From: Neocallimastix lanati (nom. inval.)
Taxonomy: Eukaryota > Neocallimastigomycota > Neocallimastigomycetes > Neocallimastigales > Neocallimastigaceae
NCBI GenBank assembly: GCA_016946835.1
Contig: JACVTC010000083.1
Coordinates: 1 to 40,000 of the forward strand
Reading direction: 5' to 3'
Length of the DNA: 40,000 nucleotides
The notes below the pieces were generated by a model, which worked only from the letters and a program-made list of their open reading frames with translations, had not been told where the DNA came from and made no database searches. Position numbers and translations under genes: made by a program. Shown here piece by piece: positions 13,440 through 27,632 of this stretch (its first letter is position 1; every line of letters begins with the position of its first letter).

Positions 13440-14446
13440 CAGTTAAACAATTAAACCACAAATTAATAGTATTATTTCTATCACATTTAGTATCAATTAA
13501 CTTGGTTTCAATATTTTTGTAGCGTTCAATTAAGACACTGATTTCATTAGCTTTATTTATTGCTCTTTTTTTTATTTTCTAAATTCCTCTTATTTTTCTT
13601 TGATAATCATAATATGGTAAATGTTCAAGTTCATTTAATTTATCTATTAATTTATAATAAGATGGTATTGTTAGAAATAAATTATTTAAATAACTATTGA
13701 TTCTGCAATTATAATATTATTGTTACATGTATTAGCATTTTTTTTTTAATTTTTTAAATATTTTATATATTTCTTGTTCTTTATTTTGTAATATTGCAAA
13801 AGAAGTAGTGTAAAATCTATCTAATTTTTTAGCGTAAGTTCTTGTAATAAATATTTGATAACTAAATTTAGGGGCAATAAAAAATGTATCATCAACAAAT
13901 ATATCATCATTATATTCCCTAAATAATTTTACTTGAAAAGGAGATTGAAAAATTATTAAATTATATTTTTTGAATATCATAAAATTTTCACCTCACTTTG
14001 TTCTATAATATTTAGATTCATTAGGAATTTCAGTAAATGTTGTTACATTGGATGGTAGTTTTAATTTAAATTTCTTGATATTTGGGATTTAATTGAATTA
14101 TATTCTGAACATATAAATCTCATTTCCTTAGAAATTTTATTATATAGGGGTTTTATTTTTATACCATAAGGAATTGAACTTTTTTTCAATTCCATCTTTA
14201 ATTTTATGTTTCATTATAGATAGAGATACATCGTATTCTTTTTCAGGATGATTATGTGAACTATCATATTTTAAGATTTCTTTCTTATCATTTAAAATAA
14301 TAAAAGATTTACATTTATTTCTGTACATAAAGTTTTGAATTATCTTTTCTTATATATGAAAAATTAAATTTATATTTTTTATTAATAATAATTTATTTTT
14401 TTCCTTTGTTTGACTCACTTATATCAATAATAAGATTTTTTTCCAT
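13440..14446 (-). pseudogene. Decayed FLYWCH/MULE-type transposase
   Basis: On the minus strand, broken reading frames give recognisable pieces in order. First comes a FLYWCH-like zinc-finger region (from the ATG near 14446; conserved Cys in RNKCKSF and HNH in SSHNHPEKE), split by a frameshift near 14330. Next comes a MULE transposase-like segment at 13732-13980, with FVDDTFFIAPKFSYQ in the place of the usual F-I-D-G-T-F motif and an N-K-E-Q-E run typical of the family. A basic helical tail lies at about 13480-13700. Several stops and shifts separate the pieces. Family assignment is by motif reading only. The best-matching residues cover about half of a usual transposase. Confidence 0.6.
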
Positions 14447-14597
14447 TTCTATATTTTTATAAATATTTTTTAATTATATAATTAAAATTATTATATTAAT
14501 TATCCAATATTATTCTAAATACTAATTTTGAAAAATTAGTTTTTCAATTATTTGAAAAAAAAAAATAAATAAATAAAGAATGCAATAGTAAGTACAA

Positions 14598-16713
14598 GTA
14601 TACAAAATAAAATAAAATAAATAGTAGAATATAAATATAAGTACAGATTGAATAAAATAAAATAAAATAAATAGTAGAATATAAATATAAGTACAGATTG
14701 AATAAAATAAAATAAAATAAATAGTAGAATATAAATATAAGTACAGATTGAATAAAATAAAATAAAATAAATAGTAGAATATAAATATAAGTACAGATTG
14801 AATAAAATAAAATAAAATAAATAGTAGAATATAAATATAAGTACAGATTAAATAAAATAAAATAAAATAAATAGTAGAATATAAATATAAGTACAGATTA
14901 AATAAAATAAAATAAAATAAAATAAATTAAATAAATATTGAATGTAATAATATAAAAGTACAAGTATATAAAATAAAATTAAATAGATATTGAATGGAAT
15001 AATATAAAAGTACAAGTATATAAAATAAAATTAAATAAATATTGAATGTAATAATATAAAAGTACAAGTATATAAAATAAAATTAAATAAATATTGAATG
15101 TAATAATATAAAAGTACTAATATATAAAATAAAATAAATATTTATCATTATTTTTTATTAAAGAATATTAAAGACAATTTATTTTTAAAAATAAAATGTT
15201 TTATTTAATTATATATGATAGAAAGCAAAAAAATCATTTATATTTAATGAGATTATTAACAAGCAATAATATTGTTTTATATATTAAATTACATCATCAA
15301 TTGAATACAAAAAAAAATTTCATTTCTAAAACATTGATCTGTAATATTCTTTAATAAAAAATTATTAGAAATTTATTTTATTTTATTAAATCTGTACTTT
15401 ATATTTATATTTCTACTATTTATTTTATTTTATTTTATTTTATTTTATTTTATTAAATCTGAACTTTATATTCATATTTCTACTATTTATTTTATTTTAT
15501 TTTATTTTATTAAATCTGTACTTTATATTCATATTTCTACTATTTATTTTATTTTATTTTATTTTATTAAATCTGTACTTTATATTCATATTTCTACTAT
15601 TTATTTTATTTTATTTTATTTTATTAAATCTGTACTTTATATTCATATTTCTACTATTTATTTTATTTTATTTTATTTTATTAAATCTGTACTTTATATT
15701 CATATTTCTACTATTTATTTTATTTTATTTTATTTTATTAAATCTGTACTTTATATTCATATTTCTACTATTTATTTTATTTTATTTTATTTTATTAAAT
15801 CTGTACTTTATATTCATATTTCTACTATTTATTTTATTTTATTTTATTTTATTAAATCTGTACTTTATATTCATATTTCTACTATTTATTTTATTTTATT
15901 TTATTTTATTAAATCTGTACTTTATATTCATATTTCTACTATTTATTTTATTTTATTTTATTTTATTAAATCTGTACTTTATATTCATATTTCTACTATT
16001 TATTTTATTTTATTTTATTTTATTAAATCTGTACTTTATATTCATATTTCTACTATTTATTTTATTTTATTTTATTTTATTAAATCTGTACTTTATATTC
16101 ATATTTCTACTATTTATTTTATTTTATTTTATTTTATTTTATTCAATCTGTACTTTATATTTAATATTCTACTATTTATTTTATTTTATTTTATTTTATT
16201 TTATTAAATCTGTACTTTATATTCATATTTCTACTATTTATTTTATTTTATTTTATTTTATTTTATTTTATTCAATCTGTACTTTATATTTAATATTTTA
16301 CTATTTATTTTATTTTATTTTATTTTATTTTATTCAATCTGTACTTTATATTTAATATTTTACTATTTATTTTATTTTATTTTATTTTATTTTATTTTAT
16401 TCAATCTGTACTTTATATTCATATTTCAACTATTTATTTTATTTTATTTTATTTTATTTTTTTCAATCTGTACTTTATATTTAATATTTTACTATTTATT
16501 TTATTTTATTTTATTTTATTTTATTTTATTTTATTTTATTTTATTTTATTTTATTTTATTTTATTTTATTCATTCTGTACTTTATATTTAATATTTTACT
16601 ATTTATTTTATTTTATTTTATTTTATTTTATTTTATTTTATTTTATTAAATCTGTACTTTATATTCATATTTCTATTATTTATTTTATTTTATTTTATTT
16701 TATTAAATCTGTA

Positions 16714-16720
<7 letters not shown>
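14598..16720. mobile_element. Foldback-like structure: inverted arms made of tandem repeats
   Basis: The left arm (14598-15172) has about six 50-bp units (AATAAAATAAA..ATAGTAGAATAT..GTACAGATT), then about four diverged ~52-bp units. The right arm (15343-16712) has about 23 units of ~57 bp which are the reverse complement of the same unit (AAATCTGTAC..ATTTCTACTATTT). The arms also share a non-repetitive inner inverted repeat of about 20 bp: TTTTTTATTAAAGAATATTA near 15152-15171 and its complement near 15345-15364. About 170 bp of unique sequence lies in the centre. The copy-number asymmetry suggests expansion by slippage. Confidence 0.7.
15173..15342. other. Unique centre of the foldback-like structure
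   Basis: About 170 bp of AT-rich sequence with no ORF, lying between the two inverted arms. It is the loop of the potential foldback. Confidence 0.5.
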
Positions 16721-16764
<44 letters not shown>

Positions 16765-17300
16765 TAATAATTAATAATTATAATATTTAGTAATTAATTT
16801 ATATATATAATTTTAATTTGTATTAATATTAATCAATATTAATCTAATATTTATAAAAAGAACGTTGGGAATAGCAATTTTTTTTTTTTTAAAAATATAA
16901 AAAATATAAATATTTATTAAAAATTATGAAATACAATTATGTTAATATTAATGTAGTAGTAATATAATTAATCTTTTTTCAATAAAGAAATTTTTTATAA
17001 TTATATAAAGTTATTAATTAATTATTATTATAAATAACCTTTATTTATTATTAGAAATTAATTAAAGAGATATTTGAATAAAAATTATATTATATATTTA
17101 ATATTTATTTTTATATTTATTTTTTTATTTATAAAACTAATTTTGAATAATAAAAAGAATATATTTTTATTCTTAAAAAAAAAAAAAAAAGAATTAAAAT
17201 TAAATAAATAAAAAATAAAAATTAAATATAAAACATAAAAACTGAATAAATATCAATAATAAAACGATAAAAGATTTATTGATCAAATATCAATTAAAAA
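16713..17300. repeat. (AAT)n microsatellite and AT-rich region upstream of RPT2
   Basis: An uninterrupted AAT microsatellite runs from 16713 to about 16763, followed by AT-rich sequence up to the proposed RPT2 start. AACGTTGGGAATAGC at about 16861 is one of the few GC-containing spots. It may belong to the RPT2 promoter, but no motif was recognised. Confidence 0.5.
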
Positions 17301-20153
<2,853 letters not shown>

Positions 20154-20769
20154 ACTGTATTTATATATATTATTCAATATGTATGATATATATTAAATTT
20201 TGGAAAAAATTAAAAATAAAAAAAATAAAATAAAATAAAAAAAATATAATTTTTTTTAATTAAATACTGTATAAAAATACTGTATAAAATATTGCATAAA
20301 AACAATAAACAATTTAATATTTAAGACAAATAAAAAACAAAGATAATAAAAAAATTATCATTGTTGAACAAATTAAAATAATTTAAAAAAAGTAAAATAA
20401 AAAATGTGAAATAAAAAACAAAGAAATAAAATTAAAATAAAAATTAAAAATAAGAAAAAAAAATTAAGGTAAAAATAAAAAAATAAAATAAAATAAAATA
20501 AAATAAAATAAAATAAAATATAAAATAAAGAAAATAAAAAATAAAAAATAAAAAATAAAAAAAAATAAAAATTAAAAAAAAAAAAAAATAAAAAAAAAAA
20601 AATAAAAATAAAAATAAAAAATAAAATAAAATTAAAAAAAAAAAATATTAAAAATAAAAAAAAATATTAAAAATAAAAAGTAATAATATAAGATATAATA
20701 AGAGTTAATAATAGCACCAATAATAATAAAATATATAGATAATTATGATTTAATATATAATATATACAG
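20154..20769. other. A-rich low-complexity region downstream of RPT2
   Basis: The region is dominated by AAAAT and AAAATA tracts (for example 20470-20660). No gene is seen. The RPT2 3' untranslated region and poly(A) site must lie near its start. Confidence 0.6.
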
Positions 20770-20930
20770 GATCATCATCTATTTCTACGAAGGGTGAATC
20801 TCACCCTAGTAGTTCAATAAATGATGAATCCGGGGAGAGTTTAGTGGACACCACATTATCTATTTTAAAGATGTTATTTCTAGGTTTTATTTCTTTTTTA
20901 TTTGTTAGGAAGGGAAAAATTCCCGCATAG
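20770..20930 (+). pseudogene. Orphan terminal exon: Ser-rich stalk, transmembrane helix, basic tail
   Basis: A ~53-codon open stretch follows a good 3' splice site (TATATACAG) and ends with TAG. It is sharply less AT-rich than its surroundings and uses coding-like codons. It reads a Ser/Glu/Asp-rich stalk, then a hydrophobic segment (LSILKMLFLGFISFLFV) and a short RKGKIPA tail, like the C-terminus of a single-pass membrane or surface protein. The upstream 600 bases are low complexity, so no partner exon is visible. It is most likely a relic or transposed gene end. Stem-loops GGGTGA/TCACCC and GGGAA/TTCCC also lie in it. The parent protein was not recognised. Confidence 0.45.
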
Positions 20931-20960
20931 TACAACTTGCCGAAATACATAGTATTTTTG

Positions 20961-20999
<39 letters not shown>

Positions 21000-21656
21000 T
21001 TTTTAATTTCAAATGTACTTTTACCTACATATATTTTTTATAATAAAATTAATAAAGTTATGGAAATGTATTCTCTTCCCTGTCTAAAAAAAAAAATGAT
21101 TAAATATATGAATTATTACTATTTTAACAGTAATTTTATAGTAATATTATTTTTATTAAAAAAACTGAAAAAAACATGTATGTTTTTATATAATCATTAT
21201 TTAATAGTTAAAATAAAAAATAATTTTTAAGTAATAATAATTTTATAATTATTATAATTAATAGTAATATATAAATAAATAAATAATAAAAAAATAAAAA
21301 ATAGATATAAAATTAGTAAATAGTTGGAAAATATAATATAATTGGATTGTTTTGTTTTATTTAATTTAACATAAGATTCGTCTTAAACAATAGTAAGATT
21401 ATTATGTATTAACTATATAACTATGTAATTATTTCAGGTGAGAAAGCTATTTATATAAGGATGATTTACATGTTAATATGATAATTTACATTTAATTATG
21501 TACTAACATAAATAATGTTATATTTATTTATGTAAGAACTAAAATTTGAAATTAATTTATATTTTTTTATTATTTAATTATGAACTTAAATTATTAATTT
21601 TATTTATTTATGTTATTTAATACTTTAACACTAATATTATTATTATTATTATTATA

Positions 21657-21687
<31 letters not shown>

Positions 21688-22005
21688 TATTACTATTAAG
21701 GTTTTAAAATTAGTAGTCATAAAAATTAACAAATATTTTTTTTTTTCATTTTTGGAAATTTTTTGTTAACTAATCTGAAGAATAAATTTGTAATTTTTAA
21801 AAAACATATGGTTATTTAAATAATTAATTGATATATAAACATCATAAATTCCTATTTTTAATTTTCAAGAATATTTTTAAAAAGTAATATATAGGTAGAT
21901 ATTAATAGCATAATTAAGAAGAATTTGCAAAACACGTATATTACTCGTAAGTCTACTTATATACATATCCGTTAATTAAAGAACAAAGAAATTGTAAATA
22001 TTTTT

Positions 22006-22036
<31 letters not shown>

Positions 22037-22351
22037 CACATAAATAAATAATAATATATAATAAAAAAATATAAATAAATAATAATATATATATTAACAT
22101 TAAAATATTATATAATTTAATTTTTTATTTTATTTTTTATTTTATTAATTTTTTTTAATAAATTACTAAATACATTTTATTTGCATCTATTTTCTTGAAA
22201 TTTACTTCGACTTCTTTTTTTACTATTTAATTATACATTTTAAATTCATATTATAGAATATTAAAATTTTATGAAATTATTTTCATTATATATTTGGAAT
22301 AAATTAATTTTTATAATTATGTTAAATATTAAATAAATTATACAATTATAT
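20931..22351. other. AT-rich intergenic region with poly(T) and microsatellites
   Basis: A ~33-base T run at about 20966-20998 is followed by AT-rich sequence, an ATT microsatellite at 21634-21690 and an A run at 22010-22035. A short translated-looking frame at 20937-21230 is Phe/Ile/Lys-rich and spans the T run, so I do not regard it as a gene. No other gene was seen. Confidence 0.5.
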
Positions 22352-23623
22352 TTAATTAAGAGCTTGTTCAATATCAGCAATAATATCTTCAACATCTTCA
22401 AGACCAACAGAGAATCTAATTAAATCAGATGGAACACCCGCCTTAATTAATTCTTCTTCAGATAATTGCTTATGAGTAGCGTTAGCAGGATGTAAACAGC
22501 AAGTACGAATATCAGCTACATGTGTAACAATAGCAGCTAATTTTAATTTTTTCATGAATGCTTCAGCAGCTGTTCTTCCACCCTTAATACCGAAAGAAAC
22601 AACACCACTAGAACCATTTGGCAAGTACTTTTGAGCTAATTTGTAGTATTTATTACTTTCTAAGCCTGGATAGTTGACCCAGCTAATTTTATCATTACCT
22701 TCTAAGTATTTAGCAACGGCTAATGCATTTTCACAATGTCTCTTAACACGAACATGTAAACTTTCTAAACCAATGTTAAGTAAGAAAGAATTATGAGGAG
22801 ATGGAATTGAACCTAAATCTCTCATTAATTGAGCAGTAGCCTTAGTAATGTAAGCACCTCCTAAACCAAATTTCTTAGTATAGGTAATTCCATGATAACT
22901 TTCATCTGGAGTAGTTAATCCTGGGTATTTATCAGCGTATTTATCCCAATCGAACTTTCCACTATCAACAATAACACCACCAACGCTAGTAGCATGACCA
23001 TCCATATATTTAGTGGTAGAGTGAATAACAATATCAGCTCCAAATTCAAATGGTCTGCAGTTAATTGGAGTAGCAAAAGTGTTATCAACAATTAATGGGA
23101 CACCATGTTCATGAGCAACTTTAGCAAATCTTTCAATATCAAAAACAACAAGAGATGGGTTAGCAAGAGTTTCACCAAATACAGCCTTAGTATTTGGCTT
23201 GAAAGCAGCATTTAATTCTTCATTAGTACAATCTGGATCAACGAAGGTGAATTCAATACCCATTCTCTTCATAGTAACAGCAAAAAGATTGTAAGTACCA
23301 CCATAAATGTTTGTAGAACAAACAACGTGATCACCATTGCTAGCAATGTTGAAAATAGAATAGAAGGAAGCAGCTTGACCAGAAGAAGTTAACATAGCAG
23401 CTGTACCACCTTCTAAAGCGCAGATTTTACCAGCTACATAATCATTAGTTGGATTTTGAAGACGCGTGTAGAAGTATCCAGAAGCTTCTAAATCGAATAA
23501 TTTACCCATATCTTCACTAGTATCATATTTAAAGGTGGTACTTTGAATAATTGGGATAACTCTTGGTTCACCATTTTTAGGTGTGTAACCAGCTTGAACG
23601 CATTTTGTATTAATTCCAGTCAT
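22352..23623 (-). CDS. O-acetylhomoserine aminocarboxypropyltransferase (sulfhydrylase), 423 aa
   Basis: An intronless PLP enzyme of the Cys/Met-metabolism (gamma family) class. It converts O-acetylhomoserine and sulfide to homocysteine and acetate, giving direct sulfide assimilation for methionine. The PLP Schiff-base lysine is K205 in HSTTKYMDGHA, D180 in IVDNTF would hold the pyridine nitrogen, Y52/R54 (YTRLQNPT) bind the phosphate of the neighbouring subunit, and SSGQAA (80-85) forms the cofactor loop. Full length for the family, with no targeting peptide obvious. It has no introns and is noticeably less AT-rich than the intron-rich genes on both sides. Its wording (NTKCVQAGYTP, DLEASGYFYTRLQNP) is that of the Firmicutes enzyme. 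Bacterial origin is therefore likely but unproven. Confidence 0.93.
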   Translation of the reverse strand: MTGINTKCVQAGYTPKNGEPRVIPIIQSTTFKYDTSEDMGKLFDLEASGYFYTRLQNPTNDYVAGKICALEGGTAAMLTSSGQAASFYSIFNIASNGDHVVCSTNIYGGTYNLFAVTMKRMGIEFTFVDPDCTNEELNAAFKPNTKAVFGETLANPSLVVFDIERFAKVAHEHGVPLIVDNTFATPINCRPFEFGADIVIHSTTKYMDGHATSVGGVIVDSGKFDWDKYADKYPGLTTPDESYHGITYTKKFGLGGAYITKATAQLMRDLGSIPSPHNSFLLNIGLESLHVRVKRHCENALAVAKYLEGNDKISWVNYPGLESNKYYKLAQKYLPNGSSGVVSFGIKGGRTAAEAFMKKLKLAAIVTHVADIRTCCLHPANATHKQLSEEELIKAGVPSDLIRFSVGLEDVEDIIADIEQALN

Positions 23624-25279
23624 TTCTAATTTTCTATCTTTTTATTAAAAGTCAAATGTGATTTTTTTAAAAAAAAGAAAAAACAGATGCTAAATTATAA
23701 TAATAGATAGTATCTATTAGTTGATACTCATCCACTAGAATATTTATTAATTGATATTCAACCAATAGATTTATTAATATCATTTTTAAATAATTGAATG
23801 AGGAAGAATTAATAAGCCAATAGTATTGTTGCAATAAATAATAAATAAAATATGGACAATATATTTTTAATTTATAAGTAATAAATTAGTATAATATATA
23901 AAAAAAAAGTATATTTTTGAAAATTTAAAACAATTATCTTGGAAGGTTGTATTAATATTCACAAAATTTTAATATTTATAAAAATTTTAAAATAAAATAG
24001 TATAGTTTTATTATATTCAAATCTTTTAAATTTATATTTTTATTTTTAACAATATATAATAATAAAATTATTGTTTGAAATTTAATTCATTAAATTAATA
24101 ATAAGAATAAATAAGTAATTGATAGTAATTCATATATTTTAAATATAATAAAGTATTTATTATAAATAATTTATATTATATTTAATTAAAGTTTATTTAT
24201 ATTTATTATCTTCTAAGTAAAGATAAAAATTCACAATAATAAAAGCTGTAAAATAAAAAAAATTTGAATAAATTTTACTTTTCTTGATAATGAAATTAAT
24301 CTTAGCATTACACAATTTAACAATTTTTAATAAAATAAAATAATACATTATTAATAAAAATTAAATTTTTAAATTAAACTTATAATAATAAATTATTTAC
24401 GCTATCTTTAATACAATGTGATATTTCTAAATCGAATTTAATCAATCAGAATCAACATCATTCAGAAAACAGCAATTTAATATTATGTACCATGGAAGAA
24501 CATTATCATTAAAATATTTCTCTAACGTTCGCAGATGTACATTTATGGGATAGAAGAGATTTCGTATCAAATCTTTATGATTCGAAAAACTTCTGAAGAT
24601 TAAACATTTAGAAATTATCATATTTTATATAGTTTAAAAATATTAAAATTCAAAAGTATTTAATGAATGATTTTCCTATTAAACTATTGGGTAAATAATA
24701 TTTGATTATTATAATTATATTATATATTATAAATGTAATAATTAAACTATGATTGGTCAATATATTATTTTATTAAGTATAAAAAAGATGATATTTACCA
24801 CATTTAATCAACATTCTTGATAACAATTCAACTTTGGCAGGTTAATTGAAATTTATGAATAAATGTATGTAAGTTAACTTTGCTGGTTGTATTGGAGATT
24901 GAATACCGTAATTATCTACTGCTTTATTATTTATAATATGGATGAAGCAGTTCGTCTATACGGTGAAATTAAAAGAATTAAAATTATGAAATATTGAATG
25001 TAAAAATTATTTTGATAATGTTGTTGTAAATAAGTATTATATATTATTTTATAAGTTTATTAAAATATGATAAGTAGTATGAATAGTGTTCTTTTCTGCT
25101 TTTTTTAAATTTAATTTTTTTTTTTTATAATTTTTTTTTTTGTATTATTACGTATTTATGTATTTATCTTTTTTATTAAAAGGAGTGAATTATATGGATT
25201 ATTGTATTTAAATAAAATAACATAATAGTAATAATAATAATAATAATAATAAAGAAGTTCTAATGATAGATAATAAAAT
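23624..25279. other. AT-rich divergent intergenic region between the sulfhydrylase and FYV6
   Basis: Mostly A/T homopolymers and ATAAT repeats. It includes TTGATACTCATCCACTAG / TTGATATTCAACCAATAG, two related ~36-base direct repeats at about 23719-23770 in the sulfhydrylase promoter region. A 59-codon minus-strand frame lies at 24442-24621, listed separately. A less AT-rich patch at 24825-24970 contains a 19-codon ATG frame (24938-24997) of no recognisable family. Confidence 0.45.
24442..24621 (-). CDS. Small unrecognised ORF (59 aa)
   Basis: An ATG-to-TGA frame lying in an island that is less AT-rich than the surrounding 1.6 kb. It is mixed basic/aromatic in composition (FRSFSNHKDLIRNLF, then LEKYFNDNVLPWYIILNCC) with few Asn runs, unlike random AT-rich translation here. 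It could be a remnant exon, because a possible 3' splice AG precedes the second quarter of the frame, or a fragment of a larger decayed gene. No family was recognised, and there is no neighbouring coding sequence on that strand for 800 bases. Confidence 0.25.
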   Translation of the reverse strand: MIISKCLIFRSFSNHKDLIRNLFYPINVHLRTLEKYFNDNVLPWYIILNCCFLNDVDSD

Positions 25280-26063
25280 ATGGATAGGTATTATAAATCA
25301 TTTGTTTAATTTAAAAGAAACTTTTATAATTGATAATTAATAAATTTTTGTATAAAGATTTGTATCAAGGGAAATTTTAGATGAAAGTAAACCAAATTTT
25401 GGTGAAGTCAAAAAAGCACCATCAGAGACATATGGTAACATATATTAAGGTTAAATATGTTAAATAATTACAATTCAATTTAATACATATTAAAATGCTT
25501 TTTATATATATGTTTAAAAAAAAGATCCAAGACCATTATATCAAAGATTAGCTGAAAATAAAAGGAAAGAGGAAGATGAGCAATTAGAAAAGAATAAATT
25601 GAGTAATTTCATTTATCAAATGAATAATGATGAATATGATTTTTTAAACAATGTTAAAGAAGAAGAAAATTTAAAATATAAGAGATTAAAAGAAGAAGAA
25701 AAAAAGGAAGTTGAACAATTTAGAAAAGATGTAGAATTAAGTTCTTTAAAAACTCCATATTTGGATTCTTTGCTAAAAGAAACTTCAAATGATAATAAAA
25801 ATAAAGAAAAGATAGATAAGCCGAAAGTTCAATCTATTCAGAAAAGTTTATTACAAAATATAATAGTAAAAAAGAAAAGAGGAAGAGATAATCAAGAAAA
25901 AAAGGAAAATAAAGAGAATAATAAAAAAGTAAAAATTTTAGAAAATAAATCAAAAGAAGAAATTAAAACAGAGAAAAAAGAACAAAAATCAGCTTTATTG
26001 TTATTAGCAGATTATTCAAATTCTGATTCTAATTCAGAAACAGATACAGAATCTAATGAGTAA
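25280..26063 (+). CDS. FYV6: FAM192A/Fyv6-family nuclear protein (207 aa, 3 exons)
   Basis: Exons: 25280-25287, 25358-25434, 25525-26063. The first coding exon is only eight bases (ATGGATAG) and gives M-D-R before FVSREILDE, matching the family start R-F-V-S. The N-terminal family domain follows: RFVSREILDE, YDPRPLYQRLAENKRKEDEQ, then NDEYDFLNNVKEEE and KEVEQFRKDVE (about residues 3-100). A Lys/Glu-rich tail with a Ser/Asp/Glu-rich acidic C-terminus completes it. In animals the family (PIP30/FAM192A) binds the PA28-gamma proteasome activator; yeast Fyv6 acts in the second step of splicing. Which role applies here cannot be told. The start choice rests on the conserved RFVS phase across the first intron. 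Confidence 0.82.
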
Positions 26064-26519
26064 TAAAAACATTTAATTTACATTGTTTTTTTTTTTTTCC
26101 CGTATTATCTTTAAATTATAATAAATGTTAGATTATTATATTAATTTCATAATCATATACACCAAAAATATATATATATTTAAATAAAATAAATAAAAAC
26201 TATATTAACATAAATTTTTACTAATATAGTAAAATAGTAAACTTAAAGGAATATTTTGTTTTATTCTGAAGTCCTTATTATTATTATTATTAATATTTAT
26301 TTATTTATTTAATAATTATTTTTTATTTATTTATTTATTAATAATATAATTTATTTTTATAAATTTTATACTAATTATCTAATATAATTTTCTATTTGTA
26401 AAATTTATTTAAAAATTTTAAATAAAAAGTTTCCAATAAACCATTGTATTGTACAACCAAAATGTAATTAAATTTAGTGAGTTACCAGAAAAATTTAATA
26501 TTTATTTTATTTATTTATT

Positions 26520-26563
<44 letters not shown>

Positions 26564-26710
26564 TATTTTTATTTTATTTTAATTTTTTTTTTTTTATTTA
26601 AAATTTTATTAATTTTAGATTAATATTTAAGAAAATAAATTAATAAATTAATAGTTTATAACATTATAAAAATAAATAAATAAATAAAAATTTTATTGTT
26701 GAATTCATCT
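26064..26710. other. Intergenic region between FYV6 and PSO2
   Basis: AT-rich, with a ~40-base T run at about 26523-26562 and TTTATTTA repeats. The FYV6 3' end and PSO2 promoter must both lie here. No other gene was seen. Confidence 0.5.
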
Positions 26711-27598
26711 ATGTCAAATAACAATAATATCAAATTAATTGAAATTACAGATGATATTGGAAATTGTAAAAAAGGAAATAATGATAATTCAATTTTATGT
26801 CCGATATGTAGTAAAAATTTAACAGGATTTTCAGAAAATGTAAATTTATTATATATAATTAATTTAATTATTATTATTATTTTTTTTATAATTAATTACA
26901 TTTGATAATATATTATAAAAAAGGTAATTCAAGCACATGTTAATAGATGTCTTGATGGGCCAACTTTAAAAAAAAATAAGAAATCATTAAATAAAAAAAT
27001 CCAAAGTTCAATTACTTCTTATATGAATATTGCTACAACTAATCAATGTAATGAAACACCTTATATGAAAATTTCAAAAAAAAATGACAATGATTCTTCA
27101 ATTGGAACAAATACAAAAATTTTTAATACCCAAATTAAAAGTAAGAATCAAATGGAAAAAATTACAAAGTTTAATTCATTTAATGAAAATTTTAATAAAT
27201 CTAATATAGATAATGACAATAATCATTTGATAGCTAAATCAAAGTCATTATTAATAGATGTTTTAAATCATGACCAAATTAATAAAGGAAAAGAAGTTAA
27301 TAATGATTTTAATAATAATAATAATGAAGAAAATGAAGAAAATATATTTATTGAAGATATTTCTTTAAAAAAGTTCTCTGATAATTCAATTAACAAGAAT
27401 AAAATAAATTTAATAAATGATAGTTATTTAAATGAAAGAAATCAAAAATCAAAATTATTTGATAAAGATAAAAATAAAAATGAAAATAGTAATTTTAATC
27501 AAAGTGATGATAATGAAAAATATGAATATAATATAAGAAGTAAAAATAATAATGAGCATAAATACATTCATACTGAAATTGATAAAAAGAATAATTTA

Positions 27599-27632
<34 letters not shown>

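Noticed and set aside
14598-16720. CRISPR-like array
   Set aside because: Units are contiguous satellite repeats without unique spacers, in inverted arms, in a eukaryotic context.
20937-21230. 97-codon plus-strand frame
   Set aside because: It is poly-Phe from the T run followed by AT-driven Ile/Lys/Asn/Tyr; no conserved feature.
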